A stretch of DNA of 22,669 bases, from contig USEH01000010.1 in NCBI GenBank assembly GCA_900553675.1, forward strand, positions 1 to 22,669. The letters run 5' to 3'. Below are positions 8,155 to 15,420 of this stretch, piece after piece. The notes beneath the pieces are model-generated. The model was given only the letters and a program-made list of their open reading frames with translations. It made no database searches and was not told the DNA's origin. Position 1 is the first letter of the stretch; the number at the start of each line of letters is the position of its first letter. A program made the translations under genes and the position numbers. The DNA is from an uncultured Ruminococcus sp. Lineage in GTDB: Bacteria; Bacillota; Clostridia; Oscillospirales; Ruminococcaceae.

Positions 8155-8204
8155 AATCTCCGGCAGGTTTATAGTAAATTGTGGCTATAGGCTTGCCGGA
8201 GATT
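8155..8204. terminator. Long hairpin after the sugar kinase, possible terminator
   Basis: Arms 8155-8174 and 8185-8204 pair over 20 positions (core AATCTCCGGCA/TGCCGGAGATT), counting three G-U pairs that would form in RNA, around a 10-base loop. Only TTT follows before GCTTAG, so it is a weak terminator by rule; a shorter GGCGGA/TCCGCC hairpin precedes it at 8124-8144. It may end the kinase transcript or protect its 3' end. Confidence 0.5.
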
Positions 8205-8285
8205 TGCTTAGAGCAGTCCCGCAAAAATATTTTAAAATTTTTTCTGATTTTTTCAACCTTTTTCATTTCAAAAACATCTATATTA

Positions 8286-8297
8286 TAGTAGCTACTA
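8286..8297. promoter_or_regulatory. Palindrome beside the sigma-gene promoter
   Basis: TAGTAGCTACTA is a perfect 12-bp palindrome directly after the putative -10 (TATTAT, 8281-8286), about 37 bp before the sigma gene's start. Its place near the predicted transcription start suggests an operator. No ligand is known. Confidence 0.4.
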
Positions 8298-8334
8298 AAA
8301 GCAGAACAAACCACAGCTGAAAGAAGTGAACGAC

Positions 8335-10899
8335 ATGAGCGATGATGTAAATGTAAGCGAATATTTAAAGCAGTCAACCGAAAACCTTGTGCTTATGACC
8401 CTTGCTGGAAAGCAGCGGGCATACGAAGCCCTGGTACTGCGTTATGAGCGTGTAGTCATGGCTTCCGCTATGCAGATTGTAAAAAGCGAATACATGGCGC
8501 AGGATGCCGCTCAGGACGCTTTTGTAACGGCATGGCTTAAGCTCGACGCCCTTGCCACCCCGGAGAAATTCGGGCAGTGGGTGGCTAAAATCGCCAGAAA
8601 CAGCGCGCTCGGAATGGCACAAAAGTTCCGCGATTACATCGACATCAACTCGTTCACAGGCTATGAAAGCTGTTTTGCAGTGCCGTTTGAAGACTCGCTT
8701 TCATCCGGCGATGACTATTCCCAGCTTCACAGCAGCATAAACTCGCTTACGGACAAGGTGAAAAAGGTCATCTGCCTTTACTACTTTGAGGGGCTTTCCA
8801 TATCCCAGATAGCCGCACAGATGAGCATAAGCGAGGGAACGGTAAAGCGGCAGCTTCACGACGGCAGACAAAAAATCAGAAAGGATTTGTGTTCTATGAA
8901 TGAAACTATAGATGATACCTTGGTAGAAAGAGTTATGAAAAAGGTTGCGGAGTTTTGTCTTTATTGGTGGTATCAGGACGATAAAACCGACTTTGTGGCA
9001 TCCTACAAGCCGCTTCTTGAAGAGGTTGAGGCACTGCCGGAGTCCGAAAAGAAGAACCATGCCTTGGCGGATATACTACAGCTTGGCTGGTGGTATTCCG
9101 ACGACAATAGCGACGAAGCTCTGGCAAGGTTAAAGCAAGCCGCCCTCAACGGCAAAAACGAAGACGCAATGCAAGAGGTTATGTCCATTGAGCACGACAA
9201 GCTCTCCGGAAAAGACAAAATTGAATATGCGCAGAGCGTCCAGCTGCCCTATCTTGAAGAAAACGGATTCACAAAAACGCAGGCATATGTCTGGTTCTGG
9301 ATGGGATATGCATATATCAATGCCGACAATCCGGAAATAGAGAATGCTGCGGCAGCGTTTAATAAGACCTTGGAGCTTTTAGAGCCGCAGGATATTTACT
9401 ACGCCAACGCGCTTTCGGCATTAAAGCTGTGCAGGCTGTATTCAGAAAATCGGGATAATCTCAAAAAGCAGGTCTGCGCAGTGGCATACGATTTAAGGAT
9501 GTATAACGGCGAGCTTAAGCTTTATTCACAGCCCGGATTTAGCCTGCACGATCCCGGCTACTTCTCATATATTTTATATTACGCGGTAAGGCGGTTAGAC
9601 ATATTGACCTGCAAGGCGGGCATCGGCGAAACAGTCCGCGAACAGGGTCACAGTGCAACGCTTGTCAGCACATCGGAAACGGTCGATACCCCTGCCGGAC
9701 GGTTTGAGGGCTGCGAACTCTGGCAGAAGGATGGAATCAGCTTTTACATCAAGCCGGGAGTAGGCATAGTAAAGAGCGTGTCGCTGAAATGCTATGACTG
9801 TGGCGAAGTGGTGCTTGATGAGTATAATATTAAGTCAGGCTCGGGAAAAATGCCCCTCGGAGTTGGAAACAGCTGGAAATATGTCAGCTCTGCACCCGAG
9901 TGTATTGACTTCTGCGAGGAATACGAGGTTATCTTCTCAGAAGGCAGCGAGCGGGCTGTGCTGTCAAGCTTCACCGCCGTCGAAAGAGTAAAATATGACG
10001 AAAACAGCTGGAATGACATTAAGCTTAAGCTGGCGGCAGACTATAACACCTTGGCAGACCGTTTCGATAATGACGACCGGGATTCAGACGGCAGTATGCG
10101 CACGGCAATCTTCAATACCCTTAAAAGAATGCAAGAGCTTGCCAAAACTACGTACCAAAAACTCGTTTCGGACAGAGCGGATTCCACCATGAGAAGAATG
10201 CTCACCTCCAGCCCCAACTTATCGCCTGACTGCAAGGAAGTAAGCATATGGAACTTCTTCAAAGTCTGCTTAATCAACTCTAAGGACGGCGTGAAGTCTC
10301 TTGACAACAGAAACTACTACCATTTCGAGTGGAAGCAGTGGTACGGCGCAGCGTATATGCTTTTGCATAACTTCATGCTTGAGGAGCTTAACAACTGCGG
10401 CGCCGTCTGGGACGACGTCTGGAAGCCGGGCTACAGTGCCGAAAAGACGCTCGGCGTCTATAACGATAAAATAACCGCTTCCATCACCTGTGAGGACGGC
10501 GGAACGGTTACAACAGCGGCGGGAACCTTTGAAAACTGCCTTAAGCTCACAATCGATTACAGCGGGTTTGACGAGAGTCACAACTACATGAACGGCAAAA
10601 AGGAATACTTCTTTGCCAACGGTATCGGCATAGTAAAGTGCATTCACCATATCGGCTGGGCTGTATACGAGCTTGAAAGCTACGAAGGCACAGGCGAGGG
10701 CTATATGCCGCTTGAAGAGGGAATCTCACGGCATTACAAGGGCGTTGATTTCCCCTACGGCATGAGGGGCGAGGTTGATTTTGTCTGCGTTACCGATGAC
10801 AACGGTCAGCTGATGATGATAGTTGACCAGACAGGTCAGCAGAACAGAGCTGACTGGAACAACTCCGACCAGCCCAAAAAGTGGCATATCAAGAAATAG
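8335..10899 (+). CDS. ECF-type sigma factor with large C-terminal extension carrying a duplicated module
   Basis: A protein of 854 residues, over four times the ~190 of a normal ECF sigma factor. Residues ~28-92 are sigma region 2 (YEALVLRYERVV..., DAAQDAFVTAWLKL) and ~133-184 region 4 with its helix-turn-helix (LSISQIAAQMSISEGTVKRQL). Residues ~190-410 are helical and resemble TPR-like repeats (WWYSDDNSDEALARLKQAA, YAYINADNPEIENAAAAFNKTLELL). Then a module occurs twice: TPAGRFEGC...KPGVGIVKSV (from ~451) and TAAGTFENC...ANGIGIVKCI (from ~726), each followed by an 'xMPLxxG' strand. Such AG-F-x-C/GxGIVK modules are more often seen in secreted proteins, yet no signal peptide or membrane helix is present. 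No anti-sigma gene lies beside it; the C-terminus may act as a built-in sensor or inhibitor. Start: ATG at 8335 after AAGAAG; a GTG at 8326 is possible. Confidence 0.85.
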   Translation: MSDDVNVSEYLKQSTENLVLMTLAGKQRAYEALVLRYERVVMASAMQIVKSEYMAQDAAQDAFVTAWLKLDALATPEKFGQWVAKIARNSALGMAQKFRDYIDINSFTGYESCFAVPFEDSLSSGDDYSQLHSSINSLTDKVKKVICLYYFEGLSISQIAAQMSISEGTVKRQLHDGRQKIRKDLCSMNETIDDTLVERVMKKVAEFCLYWWYQDDKTDFVASYKPLLEEVEALPESEKKNHALADILQLGWWYSDDNSDEALARLKQAALNGKNEDAMQEVMSIEHDKLSGKDKIEYAQSVQLPYLEENGFTKTQAYVWFWMGYAYINADNPEIENAAAAFNKTLELLEPQDIYYANALSALKLCRLYSENRDNLKKQVCAVAYDLRMYNGELKLYSQPGFSLHDPGYFSYILYYAVRRLDILTCKAGIGETVREQGHSATLVSTSETVDTPAGRFEGCELWQKDGISFYIKPGVGIVKSVSLKCYDCGEVVLDEYNIKSGSGKMPLGVGNSWKYVSSAPECIDFCEEYEVIFSEGSERAVLSSFTAVERVKYDENSWNDIKLKLAADYNTLADRFDNDDRDSDGSMRTAIFNTLKRMQELAKTTYQKLVSDRADSTMRRMLTSSPNLSPDCKEVSIWNFFKVCLINSKDGVKSLDNRNYYHFEWKQWYGAAYMLLHNFMLEELNNCGAVWDDVWKPGYSAEKTLGVYNDKITASITCEDGGTVTTAAGTFENCLKLTIDYSGFDESHNYMNGKKEYFFANGIGIVKCIHHIGWAVYELESYEGTGEGYMPLEEGISRHYKGVDFPYGMRGEVDFVCVTDDNGQLMMIVDQTGQQNRADWNNSDQPKKWHIKK

Positions 10900-10960
10900 T
10901 ATTTAGCGGATTTTCGCATTGAGTCTGCGACCGTCCGCAAGCCGATAAAACAGCAAAAAC

Positions 10961-11000
10961 AGAGCCGGGAGGTTTGGCGATTTGCCAACCTCCCGGCTCT
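10961..11000. terminator. Strong hairpin terminator between converging genes
   Basis: AGAGCCGGGAGGTT...AACCTCCCGGCTCT pairs over 17 bp with one bulged T and a 5-base loop. On the minus strand GTTTTTGCTGTTTTA follows, so it suits the CPBP protease unit best; it also lies 61 bp after the sigma gene's stop. Confidence 0.8.
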
Positions 11001-11029
11001 TGTATTATTCTTTTACGATTTTAACCCGA

Positions 11030-11782
11030 TTACGCTCTTATGTCGGTGTCAAACATATTAGTGCTTTTCTCGACAGTATGTCCGAACCTGAGCAGCCAGA
11101 GTGCATATATAACAGAAACGCCGCACATTACCACTGCAACGATTATCTCAAACTTCCTCGTGCCGGTAACGGCGAACACACTGAGCGAATTTACAACGCA
11201 GTGCGCAATGATACACGGCAGCAGGCTTTTGCCCTTGTAGAAAATTGTTGCAAACAGGAAGCCTATTGCAATTGCATAGCACATCTGCAAACAGGTGGAT
11301 ATGAAGTCCGCGCCGTTTATCAGGTTGACAATGTGACCTATGCCAAAGGTGATACTTGTGACAACAAATGCCCTGATAACGTTGTTTTTGCCGATTGCCT
11401 TGAAAAGCAGTCCGCGGAAGATGATTTCTTCGATAAAGCCCACGCATATCATGCTGATAATATGTAATATGGTCTCGCCGAAGGAAACCTTCATTGCAAC
11501 GCCGTTCCAAAGGTTTGTTGACATGATTACAAGCAGCGGAATAAAGAACAGATAGTTCTTTAAGTTGCCCTCAAACCTGCACAGACCGTATTTTTTCATC
11601 AGATCGTTTCTTTTTATCCAGACGAAAAGAATCAGCGCAAGCAGCAGTCCAACCGGCACGGTGATTATTTTGTATATTCCCAGCGCCTCCGACGCCTTAT
11701 CCGCTACGCTGAACAAAATCACGTAGGCGGCAATCCATATCAATGTAAACGTAACTTCAAATTTTTCGTATAGCTTTCTCAT
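11030..11782 (-). CDS. CPBP-family intramembrane metalloprotease (CAAX/Abi)
   Basis: A 250-residue integral membrane protein with about seven hydrophobic helices. The three signatures of the CPBP (CAAX protease and bacteriocin-processing) family are present: EEIIFRG (E118, E119, R123), FGIGHIVN (H150, N153) and a third motif HCVVN (H194). These form the glutamate/histidine active site of the Rce1-like fold. Bacterial members act in bacteriocin self-immunity, lipid-linked or signal-protein processing; the target here is unknown. AGAGGGG lies 8 bases before the ATG. It follows the TetR-type gene by 20 bp and has no promoter of its own, so the two form an operon. Confidence 0.9.
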   Translation of the reverse strand: MRKLYEKFEVTFTLIWIAAYVILFSVADKASEALGIYKIITVPVGLLLALILFVWIKRNDLMKKYGLCRFEGNLKNYLFFIPLLVIMSTNLWNGVAMKVSFGETILHIISMICVGFIEEIIFRGLLFKAIGKNNVIRAFVVTSITFGIGHIVNLINGADFISTCLQMCYAIAIGFLFATIFYKGKSLLPCIIAHCVVNSLSVFAVTGTRKFEIIVAVVMCGVSVIYALWLLRFGHTVEKSTNMFDTDIRA

Positions 11783-11802
11783 AATTTTTCCCCTCTCTTT
11801 TA

Positions 11803-12398
11803 CTATCCTGCCGACTGAATGTGACTTATTCCGGTCTTCCCCTCTTGCAGCTGCAATATTGCCCCGCGATAGACACGGTTCAGATGCTCCGACGCAACGC
11901 TTTCGTCAAATCTCAGGTTATTATTGGCGATGATGCTTGCATACCCGTGGACGAACATTGCAAGCGTTATAAACACCTCTTTTGTCTGCTTGACAGTAAG
12001 ACCCATAGCCCTTTGCATTGCGTTGATAACAGGACTCAGTTCATCGGAATCCACCATTTCAAACAGACTGTTTTCGGTGGCAAAGCCCGACTGAAACAGA
12101 AACCTGAACAAATTAGGCTCCTCAACCGAAAAGCGGATATAATTCAGCCCGATACCAAGCATAATGTTACGGCTCGGCGGTACGTTCATTATATATTCCG
12201 TGTGGAACCTGCCTGTCTTTTCGTAGACAGCCCTTTTTAAGTCCTCGATTTTCGCGAAATGATACATTACCGGCTGCGTAGAGCAGCCTAACCTCTTTGC
12301 AACCGTCCTTGCATTGACGTTTGCTTCACCATCGGCTCTTGTTACTTGAAAGCCGCATCTACAACCATCTCTTCTGTGATTTTCGCCCTCGGCGGCAT
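11803..12398 (-). pseudogene. TetR-family regulator with a frameshift in the DNA-binding domain
   Basis: Starts at the ATG at 12398 (GAGGG 9 bases upstream) and reads MPPRAKITEEMVVDAAFK, then hits TAA. In the next frame the reading goes on as VTRADGEANVNARTVAKRLGCSTQPVMYHFAKIEDLKRA, the rest of a TetR N-terminal helix-turn-helix, to the stop at 11803. One extra A in the AA pair at 12346-12347 (TT on the plus strand) would restore a ~198-residue protein with the junction AAFKVTRADG. The C-terminal ~150 residues are a normal TetR ligand-binding half. As written the DNA-binding domain cannot be made in one piece, so the CPBP operon may be unrepressed; a sequencing error in the short A-run is an equal possibility. 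Confidence 0.85.
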
Positions 12399-12425
12399 AA
12401 ATGCTATCCCTCTTTTTTATAACGT

Positions 12426-12439
12426 TTGTTATATAACAA
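12426..12439. promoter_or_regulatory. Probable TetR operator
   Basis: TTGTTATATAACAA is a perfect 14-bp palindrome starting 3 bp after the -10 of the TetR/CPBP promoter and covering the expected transcription start. A second, imperfect ATAAC...GTTAT pair overlaps it at 12419-12432. Position and symmetry are typical of TetR autorepression. Confidence 0.7.
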
Positions 12440-12441
12440 TA

Positions 12442-12470
12442 ATTATATATTGGATTTCCGTATTTGTCAA
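12442..12470 (-). promoter_or_regulatory. Perfect-consensus sigma-A promoter of the TetR/CPBP operon
   Basis: Minus-strand TTGACA (12470-12465), 17-bp spacer, TATAAT (12447-12442), both hexamers exact. A promoter this strong normally needs a repressor, which fits the palindrome just downstream. Confidence 0.9.
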
Positions 12471-12734
12471 GTGGTTTGCGGCATTTTTTCGGCTTATGAT
12501 TCTGGAAGAATCATGGAGCTGAAATCCGCTTAAAAATGAATATTCTATCTATAATGCTGCCCGCCCTGCTTCCATTAAAAAAGCAGGACGGGCACAAGCA
12601 TATTTATGATTGGAGATCATATGGGAAAATAAACACTGGAGACATGAGCATTAAACCGGATTTGTTTGTAATATCTAAAGCATTATATCGCCATAACGAG
12701 GACGATTCTACATCAATCCGACGCAAAACCGATA
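12471..12734. other. Intergenic stretch with two orphan hairpins
   Basis: No credible gene. Two inverted repeats are seen: ATGATTCT/AGAATCAT (12496-12514, 3-base loop) and GCCCGCCCTGCTT/AAGCAGGACGGGC (12559-12593, 13 bp with one mismatch, 9-base loop). Neither has a T-run on either strand, so neither is a good intrinsic terminator, though the second could still end the AraC transcript coming from the right. Confidence 0.5.
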
Positions 12735-13643
12735 TTATTCCACAATATCGTCTGATTCCTTGACAGAATTGAAGCGGTTTCTGAACTCCTTGGGGGTTAC
12801 GCCGATCTTTTTGCGGAATATCCTGTTGTAGTTTGAAAGGTTGTAATATCCGCAGTTCTGGGCGATATCTATTATCTTCTGGTCGGTGTACCTCAGCATC
12901 TCGCAGGAGGCGTTGATTCGCAGATGGGTGATATATTCAATTGCGGTTACCCCCATCACCTTTTTGAACAGAGCCATAAATGCGGTTTCGCTTCGGGCGG
13001 CAAGCCTTGCAAGCTCCGCGATTTTTATATCCGCGGTGTAATTATCGGCGATATACTTTAAAACCGGCTGCAAAATTTCCATGTCGGCATCGAGCTTGGC
13101 TGAAAATTCGTTTTTTACAATATATTCGTTGCGCACAAGCTCGTATAAAAGCTCGGTCAGCCTGCTTTTTAACAGCAGGTCCGAAAGAGGAGAGTTCTGC
13201 CCAGCCGCTTCGACAGCCTCGTTTAAAATCGACGATATCCTGTCATAGCCGATATCGGTAGGTCTTATCGGGTTTTTAACGGCGTCCTTCTGATTTATCA
13301 GCCTGCCGAAGATTTCTATATAGCTCCGCTCGTATTCGCCTATTCCCAGCAGCTCCGCACGGAAAATCAGGGTGTCGTAGTAGACAAAGCCGCCGTCCTG
13401 TATGTGGGTATCGTGAAGGATTCCGGGAACCTTTATAATGATATCTCCCTTATGAAGCTCGTAGGTCTGCATTCCGATTCGGCAGTACGCCACGCCGTCT
13501 CTGATAAAATTAATTTCAAACTCGTTGTGCCAGTGAAGCCCCACGTTAAGGTAATATTCCGGAATCCTGCTTGGCATACACCTGTAAAGCTTTTGCGCAG
13601 TGGTGTGCTGGATGTGTTCAAACAGATGCTCATACTCCTTCAA
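12735..13643 (-). CDS. AraC-family transcriptional regulator with cupin sensor
   Basis: A 302-residue one-component sugar-type regulator. The N-terminal cupin spans ~33-90 (GLHWHNEFEINFIRDGVAYCRIGMQ, ELHKGDIIIKVPGILHDT). The C-terminal double helix-turn-helix spans ~195-295: first helix pair DIKIAELARLAARSETAFMALFKKVMG, second DIAQNCGYYNLSNYNRIFRKKIGVTPKEFR, the standard AraC signature. The start is taken as TTG at 13643, with AGGAGG about 10 bases upstream; no in-frame ATG follows before residue 23. It is divergent from a solute-binding lipoprotein and mannanase, so it probably activates them in response to a mannan-derived sugar. Confidence 0.9.
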   Translation of the reverse strand: MKEYEHLFEHIQHTTAQKLYRCMPSRIPEYYLNVGLHWHNEFEINFIRDGVAYCRIGMQTYELHKGDIIIKVPGILHDTHIQDGGFVYYDTLIFRAELLGIGEYERSYIEIFGRLINQKDAVKNPIRPTDIGYDRISSILNEAVEAAGQNSPLSDLLLKSRLTELLYELVRNEYIVKNEFSAKLDADMEILQPVLKYIADNYTADIKIAELARLAARSETAFMALFKKVMGVTAIEYITHLRINASCEMLRYTDQKIIDIAQNCGYYNLSNYNRIFRKKIGVTPKEFRNRFNSVKESDDIVE

Positions 13644-13673
13644 GACCTCATCTCCCTCCTGTAAAATAGTATC

Positions 13674-13679
13674 ATTATA
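13674..13679 (-). promoter_or_regulatory. -10 box of the AraC regulator gene
   Basis: Minus-strand TATAAT (13679-13674), 30 bp before the TTG start. No -35 is evident at 17 bp (AAAAGA), so activation or low basal expression is likely. Confidence 0.45.
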
Positions 13680-13777
13680 GTATGCTTTAATATTAGTCTT
13701 TTACTGAATCAATATCGGTTTCCCCTGTTACTTTGCATTATATCACCACACCGTTCTAATTGCAACACTGTCATTTT

Positions 13778-13805
13778 TCACAATTTTTCGGTCGATTTTT
13801 TGTGA
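13778..13805. promoter_or_regulatory. Inverted repeat in the AraC/SBP divergent region
   Basis: TCACAA (13778-13783) and TTGTGA (13800-13805) form an inverted repeat with a 16-bp spacer in an AT-rich tract midway between the divergent genes; TGATAGTATCA at 13827-13837 is a second small palindrome. Both are candidates for the binding site of the adjacent AraC protein. Short motifs like these can occur by chance. Confidence 0.3.
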
Positions 13806-13932
13806 CGGTAAAAATCAAAAGCTGCGTGATAGTATCAGTCCTGACAACAATTGCAGTAGAAAACAATCGGATAATGCTTTAGTATGATGGTATAGGCAAA
13901 ACCGTCTACAAGAAAGGAAACGGTGACTGTAT

Positions 13933-15387
13933 ATGAATAAATCATACATTAAAAGGATTTTTGCACTTGTTGTGACAACTGTCATTCTGTTTTCAGTGAC
14001 AGCCTGTTCAAAGGGCGGGCGCAAGATCATCGAAGTAACCCTATCGACCGAGGACTACGAAGCCATCCTTGCTGCGGCAGGCGTAAAGCTTCCCGACGCC
14101 GAAACCTGCTCCTCTACCGGCACAACGGTAAAGTGGCTTTCGTGGGAGGACGACTTCCACAACTATTCCGAAGACGAAATCGTCAACACCGGCTATTTCA
14201 CCTTCAAGGAAAAATACGGCTGCGAGGTGGAATGGATAGAAACCGAATACAACTCGCGCTATGACACCCTGGCAAACCTTATACTTGCAGATGAAGCTCC
14301 CGACGGCTACCCGGGAGCTTCCGACACCTTCCCCACCCGCGCTATAAAGGGCATTTTCCAGTCGGTTGACGAGTATATCGACTATTCCGATCCTCTCTGG
14401 CAGGGAATAAAGGACTATGCCGACAAATACTTCTCTCTTGGCGGCAAGCACTATACCATGATTTCAAATACCCGCTTCGGAAGAGTATGCGCATATAACA
14501 GGCGCACCATAGACGAATGGGGCTTTGATGACCCCGCGGAGCTTTTTGCCAACGACGAATGGACATGGAACAGATTTTCGGATATGTGCATTGAGTTCTC
14601 CGACCCCGACGAGGAAAGATACGCCCTTGACGGCTGGACATGGGACAGCGCGATAATGGCTTCATGCGGCACAAACATAATAGCATACAACCCTGAAACC
14701 GGACTGTTTGAATCAAGGGTAGACGACCCCAGACCTCAGCAGGCGGCAGACGTTGTTTACAATCTCTGTAAGAACAACTGCGTTTATCCCCTTTGGCAGC
14801 GCGGCTGGAAAATTCGCAACGAGGTTGACGGCGGCGGCATGAACGAAGGCAAGCTTTTATTCTACATAGAAGGCTCGTGGGCGTTCACCGGTCCTGTCGA
14901 TGAGATTTCAGCCGTTTGGGGAGATGTTGCCCAGAACGAAATAATGTTTGTTCCTGTTCCGAGAAACGAACACGGCGACGGCGTTTATTACCTTGAAGCA
15001 ACTCAGACCGCCTACTGCATAGTTGCGGGCTGCGATAACCCCGAGGGCATAGCGCTTCTTGCCTCCTGCGAAAGATTTAAGCAGATAGACCCCACCGTTA
15101 TCGATATCGACCGCAAGCAGCTTAAGGAAACCTATCTCTGGACCGACGAAATGCTTGAAATGTACGACACCTGCATGGAGCTGGTTTCCTCCGGCGACGT
15201 TGCGATAATCGACTACTACAGCGGCGTTGGCGATACTCTTGACGATGTGTCCTCTAAATTCCAGAGCTTTGCAAGAAGCAGCAACGTTTCATCATGGGCA
15301 CAGATTAAGGAAGCCAATCAGGAAAAATTCGACTACTATCTCAAAGAGCTTAACGACTCGCTGATAGAGTTCAACAAAAATTCGTAA
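13933..15387 (+). CDS. Extracellular solute-binding lipoprotein (family 1, sugar type)
   Basis: A 484-residue lipoprotein: the signal peptide ends in a lipobox-like SVTAC (C25). The mature part shows the layout of family 1 sugar-binding proteins of ABC importers: TTVKWLSWEDDFHNY near the N-terminus, YDTLANLILADEAPDGYPG, then the aromatic-rich FANDEWTWNRFSDMCIEFSDPD and GKLLFYIEGSWAF. Trp-rich segments fit oligosaccharide binding. Its ribosome site is GGTGA 7 bases before the ATG. The mannanase gene follows 33 bp later, so the bound sugar is probably a mannooligosaccharide. No permease or ATPase genes lie beside it; it must use a transporter encoded elsewhere, or act as a surface sugar-capture protein. 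Confidence 0.87.
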   Translation: MNKSYIKRIFALVVTTVILFSVTACSKGGRKIIEVTLSTEDYEAILAAAGVKLPDAETCSSTGTTVKWLSWEDDFHNYSEDEIVNTGYFTFKEKYGCEVEWIETEYNSRYDTLANLILADEAPDGYPGASDTFPTRAIKGIFQSVDEYIDYSDPLWQGIKDYADKYFSLGGKHYTMISNTRFGRVCAYNRRTIDEWGFDDPAELFANDEWTWNRFSDMCIEFSDPDEERYALDGWTWDSAIMASCGTNIIAYNPETGLFESRVDDPRPQQAADVVYNLCKNNCVYPLWQRGWKIRNEVDGGGMNEGKLLFYIEGSWAFTGPVDEISAVWGDVAQNEIMFVPVPRNEHGDGVYYLEATQTAYCIVAGCDNPEGIALLASCERFKQIDPTVIDIDRKQLKETYLWTDEMLEMYDTCMELVSSGDVAIIDYYSGVGDTLDDVSSKFQSFARSSNVSSWAQIKEANQEKFDYYLKELNDSLIEFNKNS

Positions 15388-15420
15388 TGTCAGCGGCATA
15401 ACGGCAAGGAGCTTGTAAAA

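Noticed and set aside
10982..11467. Plus-strand ORF of 161 codons
   Set aside because: Antisense to the CPBP protease, whose motifs are clear on the minus strand.
12536..12763. Plus-strand ORF of 75 codons in the gap
   Set aside because: No ribosome site, contains a hairpin, overlaps the AraC gene's end, and the product resembles nothing I know.
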